DNA of 64,000 bases, taken from the NCBI GenBank assembly GCA_028287115.1, contig JAQBQF010000116.1:1-64000 (forward strand), in the 5' to 3' direction. Below the pieces are notes generated by a model. That model had not been told where the DNA came from. It did not search any database and was given only the letters and a program-made list of their open reading frames with translations. This document shows, in pieces, positions 1-10,548 of the stretch. A program made the position numbers and the translations under genes. Numbering within the stretch: the stretch's first letter is position 1; every line of letters starts with the position of its first letter. This DNA is from Myxococcales bacterium. Lineage in GTDB: Bacteria > Myxococcota_A > Polyangia > Haliangiales > Haliangiaceae.

Positions 1-128
1 TAGGGGCTGGCCTTCGGATCCCCGCTCGAAATCCCGTTGATGATCGCGAGGACAACGACGATCACGGCGAATGACGCCACGAACGCCAGCAGCGCGACTT
101 TCCAGGCGGGGGTGATTTTCTTCTCCAA
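1..128 (-). CDS. N-terminal part of a single-TM membrane protein (runs off window)
   Basis: The 42 visible residues start at a TTG 6 bases after the murD stop codon and read MEKKITPAWK, then one long hydrophobic segment (about residues 12-32). Position right after murD suggests it is co-transcribed with the dcw cluster. The usual gene here would be ftsW, but the segment lacks the VYSAS-like sequence at the end of FtsW TM1, so I do not assign it. An N-terminally anchored periplasmic protein is equally possible. The 3' end lies outside the window. Confidence 0.5.
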   Translation of the reverse strand, partial: MEKKITPAWKVALLAFVASFAVIVVVLAIINGISSGDPKASP

Positions 129-134
129 GGGATG

Positions 135-1595
135 CTAGACATCGAGGCGTTTGGCGCCGACCGCGGCGACGGCTTCGCGGAACACGCGGCCGCGGTGGCC
201 GAAATTCTGGAACATGTCGTAGCTCGCGCACGCAGGAGACAGCACGACGGCGTCGCCGGCGGTGCAGAGCTCGGTCGCGCGGCGCACGGCGTCGTGCATG
301 TCGGTCGCGTCGATCACCGGATAGGCCACGCGATGAGAGGCGGCGGCCTCGCGGATCAGCGGCGCGGCCTTGCCGATCAGGACGATGCCTTTGCACACGC
401 CGTCGAGCGCCTCGAGCATCGGCTCGTACGATCCGCCTTTGTCGACGCCGCCGGCGATCAGCACGAGCGGCCGCGGGAACCCGCGCACCGAGGCGGCGAC
501 CGATGCGACGTTCGTGCCCTTGCTGTCGTCGTAGTAGTAGAGGTTCGCGCGATCGCCGACGAGCTCCATGCGATGCGGCAGTGGGCGATACGCGCGGGCA
601 CCGGCACGGACGGCGTCGACGGACACGCCAACGCTGCGCGCCGCGAGATACGCGCACATCGCGTTCTCCATGTTGTGGTTGCCGACGATCACGAGATCGT
701 CGACGGGATACGGCTCGGTCTCCGCGCTGCCCGGCAGGCGCAGCACGATGTGCTTGCGATCCCCAGACATCACCGCACCGTGCGCGCCCGGCAACAGCGC
801 TCCCGCCGGCGGTGTGAGCGACGCAAAGCCTGCGGGTGCAAACGGCCGTGAATCGAACGTCATCAGCTGCGATGGAATCGCTCGCGTCTCGCGCATCGTC
901 CATGGATCGGCCGCGTTCGCGATCGCGAAGTCATCCGGGTGCTGGAAGTCCCAGATTCGGCCCTTGATCTCCGCGTAGCGCTCCATCGTGCCGAACCGAT
1001 CGAGATGATCCTCGGTGACGTTGGTCAGGATGCCGACCTTCGCGCGGAACGTCGAGCAGTTCTCGAGCATGAACGCCGCGACCTCCACGACGACGAGCCC
1101 ACCGGGTACGTTCGCAGGATGATCGACCGCATCGATCATCGCCATGTTGCCGAGGTTGCCACCGCAGAACGTCGGGCGGCCCGAGGCTTCGCACAGCTTG
1201 CCGGTGAGCGCCGTCGTCGTCGATTTTCCGTTCGTGCCCGTGATCGCGAGGAGCGCCGCGCCGGGATCGAGAAACCGATAGGCGAGCTCGATCTCCGCGA
1301 TCACCTCGACCCCGGCTGCACGCGCCGCGCGCATCTCGGGAAGCGTCGGGACGCCGGGCGACATCACGACGAGATCCGCGCTCGTGAACGTGTGCTCGTC
1401 GTGACCGCCGAGCTCCCAGGTGATCGGAACGCCGTCGAGCTGCCTCATCTGATCGGCGAGCTTGTCCGCGGGTTTGCCGTCGGTGACGACGACCCGCGCA
1501 CCGCGCTTCGCGCAGAACTTCGCGACCGCGATCCCCGTCAGCGCGAGTCCGACGACGACGATCTTCTTGCCGTGTAGATCGGGAGCCGACTTCAT
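135..1595 (-). CDS. murD: UDP-N-acetylmuramoylalanine--D-glutamate ligase MurD
   Basis: The 486-aa product is the cytoplasmic ligase adding D-Glu to UDP-MurNAc-L-Ala in peptidoglycan precursor synthesis. It opens with a Rossmann-type VVVGLALTGIAVAKF segment, carries the ATP-binding GTNGKSTT motif of Mur ligases, and ends with the usual C-terminal ligase domain (DDSKGTN, LIAGG). The start is the ATG at 1595 before MKSAPDLHGKK: a GGGGAG ribosome site lies just upstream, and anything further upstream is antisense-like sequence overlapping mraY. Length fits the family (about 450 aa). The start is 41 bases past the mraY stop, so the two are probably one transcript. Confidence 0.95.
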   Translation of the reverse strand: MKSAPDLHGKKIVVVGLALTGIAVAKFCAKRGARVVVTDGKPADKLADQMRQLDGVPITWELGGHDEHTFTSADLVVMSPGVPTLPEMRAARAAGVEVIAEIELAYRFLDPGAALLAITGTNGKSTTTALTGKLCEASGRPTFCGGNLGNMAMIDAVDHPANVPGGLVVVEVAAFMLENCSTFRAKVGILTNVTEDHLDRFGTMERYAEIKGRIWDFQHPDDFAIANAADPWTMRETRAIPSQLMTFDSRPFAPAGFASLTPPAGALLPGAHGAVMSGDRKHIVLRLPGSAETEPYPVDDLVIVGNHNMENAMCAYLAARSVGVSVDAVRAGARAYRPLPHRMELVGDRANLYYYDDSKGTNVASVAASVRGFPRPLVLIAGGVDKGGSYEPMLEALDGVCKGIVLIGKAAPLIREAAASHRVAYPVIDATDMHDAVRRATELCTAGDAVVLSPACASYDMFQNFGHRGRVFREAVAAVGAKRLDV

Positions 1596-1636
1596 ATCCC
1601 ACTCCCCAGTTCGCCGGGTCGTTCCATCTCGCGCTG

Positions 1637-2772
<1,136 letters not shown>

Positions 2773-2773
<1 letters not shown>

Positions 2774-5598
2774 TACGCGCTCCCTTGTTTCATGGCTTCG
2801 AGCACGCGCTCGAGTCGCATACCACGCGATGCCTTGAGCAAGATCGTGTCACCGGCGCGGGTGCGGCTCAGCGCGCGCGCGGCGGCCTCGGCGGGTGTGG
2901 CGGCGAACTCGGCTTTGGAGCCGGCCGCGTCGATCACCGAGCCCGCATGATCGCCAAGCGCGATCACGGAGATCCCGAGCTCGCGGGCGAGCGCGCCGAC
3001 TTCGGCGTGCATGCGCGGCGCGTGATCGCCGAGCTCGAGCATGTCGCCGAGGACCGCGAGTGCAAGGTGACCGTGCGCGCGTTCGGCGAGCGTTCGTAGC
3101 GCAGCGGCCATCGATGCGGGGTTCGCGTTGTAGCAGTCGACGATCACGTTGCGGCCGGCCACGGCGATCACTTCACCACGCATCGCGGGCGGACGTGCGC
3201 GCGCGAGCCCGGCAAGTGCTTGTTCGATCGAAGCACCGGCCGCGTGGGCGGCGGCGAGTGCCGCGCAGGCGTCGATCGCGGCGTGCCGGCCAACGAGACC
3301 GAGCGTGAGGCCTCGTCGATCGCCGAACACATCGAGCTCGAGCTCGCCGCCAGAGTCACGCGGCTCGTATCGGACGAGCCTGACGTCGGCGGCCTCACTC
3401 TCGCCGAACAGGACCGTGCGCGCGAACTTGCGATGCGTATGCGCCCAGTGCGCGAGCCGCTCGTCGTCGGCGGGCCGCACGATCGTGCCGTTCTCGCGAA
3501 GCCCGAGCCAGATCTCGCCCTTGGCCTCGGCGATCCTGTCTTCCGATCCGAGGAGCTCGATGTGAGCGGTCCCGGCATTGATGACGACGGCGACGTCGGG
3601 CCGCGCGATCCGCGTGAGGTACGCGATCTGGCCGAGCCCGCGCATCCCCATCTCGATCACACCGAACCGATGGAACGCGCGCAGGCCGAGCAGCGTGAGC
3701 GGTACGCCGGTCTCGTTGTTGAGCGAGCCCTCCGCGGCCTGGGTCGGCGCGACCTCGGCGAGCGCTGCTCGCGTCAGCTCTTTCGTCGTCGTCTTTCCGG
3801 CCGAACCGGTGATCGCGACGATTCGTTGCAGCGTATCCACCGGCTCGGAGAGCGCTTCGCCACTCCATCGCTTGCGATGTGCACGCGCGAGACCGCCGAG
3901 CGCGCCGCGCGTGTCCGTTGCGACGATCTGCGGTGCCGCGACTTCGACGGGATGATCGACGACGACCCCGACCGCGCCGGCGGCGATCGCCTGCTCGCAG
4001 AACGCGTGGCCATCGTGCGTCTCGCCGTGAATCGCGACGTATAGATCTCCCGGAGCGACGACCCGGCTGTCGATCACGACGCGCGAGTACGGTGTGTTGA
4101 ACTCTTGTGGCAGTCCGAGATCCTCGGCCGCTTGTGCGAGCGTTCGGCGGTCGCGCAGCTTGACCGCGGCCGCCGCCTCTTCGCGGTCGTCGAAGTGAAT
4201 CTTCGTGGTGCCGAGGATCTGATAGTCCTCGTGGCCCTTGCCGGCGATCACGACGACGTCGCCGGGCGTTGCTTCCGAGATCGCGGCGCGGATCGCCGTG
4301 CGACGATCGACATCGACGAAGAACGGCTTCGGAACCGCCGGCAGGATCTGATCGATGATCTTGCGCGGCTCCTCGGTGCGCGGGTTGTCACTCGTCACGA
4401 CCGCGAGATCCGCGAGCTCCGCGACCGCGGCGCCCATCTTCGGGCGCTTGCCCGGATCGCGATCGCCGCCGCATCCGAACACGCAGATCAGACGGCGCTT
4501 GGTCAGCGGACGCAGCGCGGAGAGCACGTTGCGGAGGGCGTCCGGCGTGTGTGCGTAATCGACGAGGATGTCGAGCTCGGCATCGTTCGGTACGCGCTCG
4601 ACACGGCCGGGCACGCCGCGCAGATCGGCGATGCCTCGCGAGATCGCCGCGTGCTCGATGCCGAGTGCTTCGGCGATGCCGATCGCCAGTGCGAGGTTCG
4701 CGACGTTGTAGTGGCCGATCAGGGGCTTTGCGACGATGTCGACCTCGCCGCGCGGCGTCGCGATCCTCGCGGTGATGCCGCGCACCGTCGATTCCTGAGA
4801 CGTCATCCGGATCTGCGCGAAGTTGCCTTCGATCGAGACGCGCAGCACGCGCCCGGGCGAGGCCTTCGCCATCGTCTCGCCTTCGCGATCGTCGACGTTG
4901 ATCACCGCCGTGCCACCGCGGAGATGCTGCGAGAACAGCTGCAGCTTGGCGTCGCGATACGCGGCCATCGAGCCGTGGACGTCGAGGTGATCTTGCGTCA
5001 GGTTCGAGAACGCACCGACGGCGAACGTCAGACCGGCGACGCGATCCATCGCGAGCGCCGAGGACGTCACTTCCATCACGACGTGCGTGCAGCCGGCCTC
5101 GCGCATCTTCGCGAACGCACCGTGCAGGAGTTGCGGTGTGGGCGTCGTGTACGGCGCCTCGATCGATCCGCCGTCCCAGCGATATTCGACCGTGCCGATC
5201 ACGCCGGGGCGATGGCCTGCGGCACGGAGGATCGCCTCGACGAGGTAGGTCGTCGTCGTCTTTCCGTTCGTGCCGGTGATGCCGATCAGCGTCATCGCCT
5301 TGGCCGGATCGCCGAACGACCGTGCGACGAGCTCGGCCAGCGCTCGCCTGCCGGACGGCACGATGACCTGCGGAATCGCGACATTCGGGGTCTCGTGCTC
5401 GACGACGACGGCCGCGGCGCCCTGCCGGATCGCGGTCTGTACAAACGCATGACCGTCGGACCGAATTCCACGAACGGCCACGAACACGTCTCCGGGCCCG
5501 ACCTGACGCGAATCGTCGTGCACGGTGCGCACGGCGACCTCGGCGTTGCCAACCAGGCGCGCGCCGGCGAGTCCTTCGATGAGCTGCCGTAACGTCAT
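2773..5598 (-). CDS. murE-murF: MurE-MurF fusion: DAP-adding and D-Ala-D-Ala-adding ligase
   Basis: This 941-aa protein joins two consecutive Mur ligases in one reading frame. Residues 1 to about 470 are MurE, with GITGTNGKTTTT near 107 and the DNPRTEEP motif, whose DNPR is characteristic of meso-diaminopimelate-specific MurE. From about residue 475 a full MurF follows (N-terminal VVIDSRVV, P-loop ITGSAGKTTTKE near 600, NANPASM motif). Both halves have normal length and intact P-loops, so both should be active. It would add DAP and D-Ala-D-Ala in succession to the same precursor. MurE-MurF fusions are known in a few bacteria (for example Bordetella). The meso-DAP specificity fits lysA elsewhere in the window. 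Confidence 0.93.
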
Positions 5599-5645
5599 GC
5601 CTCTTGAACGCGCAGCCTCACCGATTTCGTGCAGGTAGGCAAGGC

Positions 5646-7691
5646 TCAGTGAGCGGCGGAGATTCTCGTAGCCCCGTCGGAAAATTCGAGCGTCACGCGG
5701 GCCGCGCTCACCGCCTGCCCGGGTGCGGGATCCTGGTCGAGGACGCGCCCGCCTCCGTGGATCTCGACATCGAGGTGCAGCGACCGCGCGAGGTCGAGCG
5801 CTCGCGCTACACCCATGCCTCGGAAGTCGGGGGCGACGACGGCGCTCGGATCGATCGCTGGCTCGGGCGGAGGCGCAGGCACCGGAGCGATCGGGTCGTG
5901 AACGCCAAGCGGTGCAGCACCGGCGACACGGTGCACGGCGACCGGGGCAGGACCAGGCGCGTCGGGCGGCAACGCCTCGCCGGGAACGCCCAGGTAGCGG
6001 AGGGCTTCGCTGGCCACGGCGGCGAACACCGGTCCGGCGACCTTACCGCCGAAGTAGTCGCCGCCACTTGGCTCGTCGACGAGCACGACGATCGCGAGCC
6101 TCGGGTGATCGACCGGCGCGAGCCCCGCAAAGGACGAGAGATAACGATCCGGGGCGTACTGCTTCGTCTCGGGATCGTACTTGTGGGCCGTCCCCGTCTT
6201 GCCGCCACACTTGAACCCGGGGACGACGAGGTCGTGCGCGGTCCCCGCGAACTTTCCCTTGTCGAACACGGTGAGCAGCATCGCCATCATCTGATCAGCG
6301 GCCTTTTCGGACACGACACGCCGGCTCTCGCCCGCGCCGCGATAGAGCGCCGTGCCATCGGAATCGATCACTTCGTCGACGATCCGCGGCTCGCGATACA
6401 TGCCGCGATTGCCGATCGCCGCGAGCGCTGCCGCGATCTGCAGCGGCGTGACCGTCAAGCCGTAACCGTACGAGATCGTCGCGAGCTCGATGTCGCGCCA
6501 GTGCGAGCCGTCGCGGATGGTGCCGGCTTGTTCGCCGGGCAACTCGATCCCGGTCTTCGTGCCAAATCCGAACTTGCGGAGCGCCGCATAGAGCTTGTCG
6601 CGGCCGAACCGCAGCGCGATCTGCGCCGCACCGACGTTCGACGATCGCTTGATGATGTTGCTGACCGTCGAGTAGAGATCATGGTGGACGTCGCGGATCG
6701 TCTTCGGTCCGATCCGATACTGGCCCCCGTGCAGATCGAACTCGGTGTCCGGAGACACGGTGCCGTCGTCGAGCGCGGCGGCGATGCTGAAGACCTTCAT
6801 CACCGAGCCGGCCTCGAACGCGTCGGTCACCGCACGATTGCGTGCGCCATGCCCTTCGCCGCCGTTCGGGTCATAGCTGGGATAGCTCGCCATCGCGAGC
6901 ACGCGACTCGTCTTGACGTCGAGCACGACCGCGACGCCGCTCTTCGCCTTGTTCGTCGTGACCGCATCCGCGATCGCGAGATCGGCGATCGATTGGATCG
7001 TGCGGTCGAGCGATAGATGTACCGTCGCGCCCGGCTCCGCGGCCGCGAGCCCATCGGCGAGCATCGCGCGTCCACGAGCATCGCGCACGGCGACGGCGGC
7101 GGCGCGCTTGCCTCTCAGTAGGTCGTTCATCGAGAGCTCGACGCCATCGACGCCGTTGCCGTCGATATCGGCGCGCCCGATCACGGGCCCTGCGACGCTG
7201 CGCGCCGGATACCAGCGCCTCGGCTCGCGAGCGACCTCGATCCCGGGCAGCTTCGCCTCGCGGACCGCGCGTGCGACCTCGGTCGTGACGTGGCGATCGA
7301 TCCACACGAATCTTCGATCCCCGCCGAGCTTTGCCTCGAGCAGGCGCGGATCACCGTCGACCAGGCGCGCGAGCTTCTCGGCAGTCGCGGCGACGTCCTT
7401 GACCTCACGCGGGTTCGCCCAGATCGAGTCCGCGTCGGCACTGACCGCGAGCGGCCGATCGTGTGCGTCGAGCACATCGCCGCGAGGAGCCGGAACCTCG
7501 ACGCGCATCCCGTGCTGGCGTTCCGCGAGCGCGCGGTAGTGATCTCCGGCGCTGACTTGCAGCGCCCACGCTCGGACGCCGACGCCGGTGAGGCCAGTCG
7601 TGACCACGGCGCCCATGATGTACGCGCGAAACCGAGCGGCCCGGGGCACGCCGGGTGTCATCGGCTTGATCCGCGGTGACTCGCCGCTCAC
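5646..7691 (-). CDS. ftsI: Class B penicillin-binding protein (FtsI/PBP3 or SpoVD type) with PASTA domain
   Basis: The 681-aa septal transpeptidase has an N-terminal membrane anchor (about 22-45), a dimerisation domain (PRGDVLDAHDRPLAVS) and a transpeptidase domain with SVMK (S296 nucleophile, K299), SSN (350-352) and KTGTA (near 475). A Pro-rich linker then leads to a C-terminal PASTA domain (about 615-678), as in SpoVD-like PBPs and unlike E. coli FtsI. The GTG start overlaps the ftsL stop by 4 bp (GTGA), indicating coupled translation. It acts in the periplasm in septal peptidoglycan cross-linking with FtsL. Confidence 0.94.
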   Translation of the reverse strand: MSGESPRIKPMTPGVPRAARFRAYIMGAVVTTGLTGVGVRAWALQVSAGDHYRALAERQHGMRVEVPAPRGDVLDAHDRPLAVSADADSIWANPREVKDVAATAEKLARLVDGDPRLLEAKLGGDRRFVWIDRHVTTEVARAVREAKLPGIEVAREPRRWYPARSVAGPVIGRADIDGNGVDGVELSMNDLLRGKRAAAVAVRDARGRAMLADGLAAAEPGATVHLSLDRTIQSIADLAIADAVTTNKAKSGVAVVLDVKTSRVLAMASYPSYDPNGGEGHGARNRAVTDAFEAGSVMKVFSIAAALDDGTVSPDTEFDLHGGQYRIGPKTIRDVHHDLYSTVSNIIKRSSNVGAAQIALRFGRDKLYAALRKFGFGTKTGIELPGEQAGTIRDGSHWRDIELATISYGYGLTVTPLQIAAALAAIGNRGMYREPRIVDEVIDSDGTALYRGAGESRRVVSEKAADQMMAMLLTVFDKGKFAGTAHDLVVPGFKCGGKTGTAHKYDPETKQYAPDRYLSSFAGLAPVDHPRLAIVVLVDEPSGGDYFGGKVAGPVFAAVASEALRYLGVPGEALPPDAPGPAPVAVHRVAGAAPLGVHDPIAPVPAPPPEPAIDPSAVVAPDFRGMGVARALDLARSLHLDVEIHGGGRVLDQDPAPGQAVSAARVTLEFSDGATRISAAH

Positions 7692-8095
7692 GGTGCGCCT
7701 GCTCGTCGCGGGGCCAAGCGCGCGGCTTCGCCTGCCGCATTTTGCACGGCGACCTTGTTGCGCGGCCGCACGTCGACGATCCGGATCCGATCCGGTGCGA
7801 CTTGCGTCATGCCGAGCTCGCTCGCGAGTCGCCGGATCCGATCCGGCGCGGTCAACGTCGCACGCTCGAGCTCGAGTTGACGGCGCACTTCGCGGAGCCG
7901 CGTGACGTGCTCGGAATCGCGCGACAGCTGATAGCCGAGCGTCAGCACTTCATGCTGCCGCGCCACGCGAATCACGCCAACCGCCGTGAGACCGACGGCG
8001 AGCAGGATCATCATCACGATCAACGCGCCGACGGGCGGAGCCGTCTCGCCTGCCCGCTTGAGAATTCGAACCATCGACGCGGCTGGCGACTTCAT
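7688..8095 (-). CDS. ftsL: Cell division protein FtsL-like
   Basis: The 135-aa bitopic protein has a basic N-terminus, one TM segment (GALIVMMILLAVGLTAVGVI) and a periplasmic heptad-rich helix (HVTRLREVRRQLELERATL), then a short tail with the LASELGM pattern seen near the FtsL C-terminus. It lies between rsmH and ftsI, the standard ftsL position. The ATG at 8095 has GGAG 9 nt upstream. An upstream in-frame start at 8137 would add 14 Arg-rich residues and lose this ribosome site. FtsL sequences diverge strongly, so position and topology carry the call. Confidence 0.82.
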   Translation of the reverse strand: MKSPAASMVRILKRAGETAPPVGALIVMMILLAVGLTAVGVIRVARQHEVLTLGYQLSRDSEHVTRLREVRRQLELERATLTAPDRIRRLASELGMTQVAPDRIRIVDVRPRNKVAVQNAAGEAARLAPRRAGAP

Positions 8096-8569
8096 TGCAC
8101 GTCGCTCCACTACAACTCCGCGCGGCTCGCTGGGCAATTTTTTGGACGCCTCGTCGTCGGTATTTGCGGCTCACGCGGGAGCGTCGAAAACCGCACGACG
8201 AGACGGCGAATTTCTGGACATGCGCGGCATCTCCGGTTCCACGTCGCCGGCCAGGGCCGCGAGCAGCGCGCAAAGATCGAAACAGATCTCGGATCACCGG
8301 CAAGGCACCAAGGCGCCAAGATCAGAAACAAGAACTTGTTCGCGCTGCGCGCGGAGATATCTTCAGAGCCGAGGGCACTCTTCGCGACTGTGCGAGGTCG
8401 GCCGTGTTAGCGAAGAAATCTCGTCTCGCTGCCAGTGTGCCGATCGAGCACAGAAAAAGATCTCTTCTGACCTTGGGGCCTTGGGGCCTTGGCGGTGATC
8501 CGAGATCTGTCTTCACCCTGGCGCATTAGGGTTCGATTTGTCTTGCCTGCGCCTAGGAGCTTGGCGTCT
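8096..8569. other. 474-bp non-coding gap inside the dcw cluster
   Basis: No convincing gene lies between rsmH and ftsL; the short open frames on both strands have no family features and run through repeated sequence. The gap contains the inverted-repeat element at 8282-8510. In most genomes rsmH and ftsL are adjacent, so this spacer looks acquired. It may carry a promoter for ftsL-ftsI-mur, but I could not pick a convincing -35/-10 pair. Confidence 0.6.
8282..8510. repeat. Inverted-repeat element with 46-bp arms (MITE/REP-like)
   Basis: The left arm is 8282-8327 (ACAGATCTCGGATCACCG, then CAAGGC/CCAAGGC/CCAAG steps, ending TCAGAA). The right arm, 8465-8510, is its reverse complement with only 4 mismatches in 46. 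The arms flank 137 bp. Each arm contains a short internal CCAAGG repeat. Symmetry, size (229 bp) and lack of an ORF suggest a non-autonomous mobile or REP-like element. No transposase is nearby and no target-site duplication was obvious. Confidence 0.75.
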
Positions 8570-9553
8570 CTACCGATGACTCGGCAGGTTCGGAGCGCCG
8601 GTTCGCTCGCAGGCGCGGAGTCGCGCCGAGCGCGCGCGGGGATTGCGGGCGGTCTCCGCATCCGACGCGAACACCGCCTTGCGGGTCACCGGCTCGCAGA
8701 CAGCGAGCACACGCTCACCGGCTTGCTGGGCCAGGTGTGGCGGCAGCGACGAGGTCCAGGACAGATCGCGAAACCGATTCTTGACCAGCCGATCCTCGAG
8801 CGAGTGGAAGCTGATGACGACACAGCGGCCGCCCGGCTTCAGCAGCGACGGAAAACCGGCGAGGAAGCTGTCGAGCTGATCGAGCTCGCGGTTGACGGCG
8901 ATCCGCAGGGCCTGGAACGTCCGCGTCGCCGGATGAATCTTCGACTTGCGTTGCTCGGCCGGCGGGATTCCCTTCGCGACCACGGCCGCGAGCTCGGACG
9001 TCGTCCGTAGCTGATCCTGACGGATCGCCTCCTTGATCAGCCGAGCGATCTTGCGCGAGTGGCGTTCTTCGCCGAATTCGAAGATCAGATCGGCGAGCGC
9101 ATCGACGTCGACCGTATGCATCAGCTCGAGCGCGGTCTGTCCGCGGCTCGGATCCATCCGCATGTCGAGCGGTCCCTCTTTACTGAACGAGAACCCGCGG
9201 TCCGCATGGTCGAGCTGGGGCGACGACACCCCGAGGTCCGCGACGAAGCCATCGACTTGATCGATGCCGAGGTCGGCCAGGACAGACGCGACATCGCCGA
9301 ACTCGCCGTGGACCATCCGGGCTCGCGGCGCGAATTCAGCGAGCCTGGTTTCGGCCGCTTGCAGCGCGGTCGGGTCGCGATCGATCCCGATGATCTGCGC
9401 CTGTGACGCCTTCAAGATCGCCGCGCTGTGACCGCCTCCGCCAAGCGTGCAGTCGACGTAAGTACCGTCATTTCGAGGTGATAGATGCTCGAGCACCTCA
9501 TCGACCAGTACCGATGCATGTTCGAACCCCGACACGCGCGGCGTTCCTACCAC
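8570..9553 (-). CDS. rsmH: 16S rRNA (cytosine1402-N4)-methyltransferase RsmH (MraW)
   Basis: The 327-aa SAM-dependent enzyme methylates N4 of C1402 in 16S rRNA. It has HASVLVDEVLEHL at the start, the SAM-binding loop YVDCTLGGGGHS, the LGVSSPQLD motif, RGFSF and the C-terminal SFHSLEDR motif, all diagnostic of RsmH. It is the first gene of the dcw cluster here; mraZ, which usually precedes it, is absent, and upstream lies a divergent Fic-fold gene. The start is GTG at 9553. Confidence 0.96.
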   Translation of the reverse strand: MVGTPRVSGFEHASVLVDEVLEHLSPRNDGTYVDCTLGGGGHSAAILKASQAQIIGIDRDPTALQAAETRLAEFAPRARMVHGEFGDVASVLADLGIDQVDGFVADLGVSSPQLDHADRGFSFSKEGPLDMRMDPSRGQTALELMHTVDVDALADLIFEFGEERHSRKIARLIKEAIRQDQLRTTSELAAVVAKGIPPAEQRKSKIHPATRTFQALRIAVNRELDQLDSFLAGFPSLLKPGGRCVVISFHSLEDRLVKNRFRDLSWTSSLPPHLAQQAGERVLAVCEPVTRKAVFASDAETARNPRARSARLRACERTGAPNLPSHR

Positions 9554-9585
9554 GCAGACCCCGCAAGCTTGCAGAAATCTTGCGT

Positions 9586-9614
9586 TTGACCCGCAACTGG
9601 TATGCAGTTAGATG
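9586..9614 (+). promoter_or_regulatory. Candidate promoter and palindrome upstream of the Fic-fold gene
   Basis: TTGACC at 9586-9591 is followed 16-17 bp later by a poor -10 (TTAGAT/TAGATG, 9608-9614). The spacer holds an inverted repeat, AACTG-GTATG-CAGTT (9595-9609), placed like a repressor operator. Transcription would give a leader of about 80 nt. The -10 match is weak. Confidence 0.3.
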
Positions 9615-9702
9615 TATGGAAGTGTGGCCGCGCTAACTTGACGATCCGGATGGCGTGCCGTAGACTCCAGCCGGTTTTCCAGCGGCCAGGTATTGGATAA
9701 AG

Positions 9703-10512
9703 GTGCTCAGGTACAAAGAAACCGAAGACATCGACGCTCGCTTTAGCGAGGTCGAGCGAACCGTGGGTACCTGGCGCCAGGCACTTGGTACGGCAAACCA
9801 GGTCGCGCGCACCGAGTTCAACAACCGCCTTCGCATCTCGCTGATCCACCACGACGCCGCGCTCGAAGGCGAAGTGCTCAGCTACAGCGAGATCAAAGCG
9901 GCGGTCGATCCGAGCATCATCAGCGACCCGTCGCTGATCCCTTCGTACGAAGAGATTCGTCGCTTCGATGACGCGTGCAACTTCGCGGCGGAGCAGGCGG
10001 CGAACAAGAAGAAGCCGTTCAAGCTCGACACGATTCGCGAGCTGTATTCGATCCTCGCGCCGGACGAGAAGGCCAAGGGCCTACCGTTCCGCAAAGAGAA
10101 TCCGCTGCACCGGCTCTACTATCACGACATCGCGCCGCCGGAGAAAATCCTTCCAGCGATGCGCAAGCTCGGCGAGTGGATCGATGATCCGACGACGAAG
10201 CACCTCCACGTGATCGAGAAGGTCGCGACCCTGCACTCGCGCTTCATGGCGATCTTCCCGTGGGCCAAAGAGAGCGGCCGGACGATCCGCATCGCATCGA
10301 ACCAGCTCCTCCAAGAGGGCGGCTATCCGATCGCGATCATTCACTCGATCGATCGCCAGCGTTACTACGAGGCGCTGCGCGGTGATCACCTCGGCCTGAC
10401 GTCGCTCTATCTGGAAGCCGTCCAGACGACCGCCGAGACGGAGCTGCGCGTGTACGAAGAGGCGACGAAGACGCCGGCGAAGAAACGCTCGAAGAAGTCC
10501 AGCACGGGCTAG
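9703..10512 (+). CDS. Fic-fold protein with degenerate catalytic motif (pseudo-Fic)
   Basis: The 269-aa cytoplasmic protein keeps Fic-family architecture. Around residues 44-60 it has a segment like the inhibitory helix and EGxxLS region (LIHHDAALEGEVLSYSEI). At 178-200 it has the Fic core LHSRFMAIFPWAKESGRTIR. In active Fic enzymes the core reads HPFxxGNGRxxR; here the catalytic His is Phe185, the acidic residue is Lys189 and GN is Glu190-Ser191, while Gly192, Arg193 and Arg196 remain. AMP transfer by the usual mechanism is therefore unlikely; binding or a new activity is possible. The tail is Lys-rich. The start is GTG 9703; no toxin or antitoxin partner is adjacent. Confidence 0.65.
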   Translation: MLRYKETEDIDARFSEVERTVGTWRQALGTANQVARTEFNNRLRISLIHHDAALEGEVLSYSEIKAAVDPSIISDPSLIPSYEEIRRFDDACNFAAEQAANKKKPFKLDTIRELYSILAPDEKAKGLPFRKENPLHRLYYHDIAPPEKILPAMRKLGEWIDDPTTKHLHVIEKVATLHSRFMAIFPWAKESGRTIRIASNQLLQEGGYPIAIIHSIDRQRYYEALRGDHLGLTSLYLEAVQTTAETELRVYEEATKTPAKKRSKKSSTG

Positions 10513-10519
10513 GCCCTTG

Positions 10520-10533
10520 TCCCTCTCCAGGGA
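10520..10533 (+). terminator. Small hairpin downstream of the Fic-fold gene
   Basis: TCCC-TCTCCA-GGGA lies 7 nt after the stop and is followed by TTCC. It resembles the hairpins at 46685-46727 and 62148-62164 (shared core YTCCRGGGAWTCC), so it may belong to a dispersed hairpin family that serves as gene-end signals. The stem is short. Confidence 0.35.
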
Positions 10534-10548
10534 TTCCCAAGGGGCTCC

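Noticed and set aside
1..128. Calling the partial gene ftsW
   Set aside because: The position fits, but the visible TM segment lacks FtsW features such as VYSAS; only 42 residues are visible.
4105..5592. 495-aa open frame on the plus strand
   Set aside because: It is a high-GC shadow antisense to the murE-murF gene, Arg/Asp-rich, with no domain pattern.
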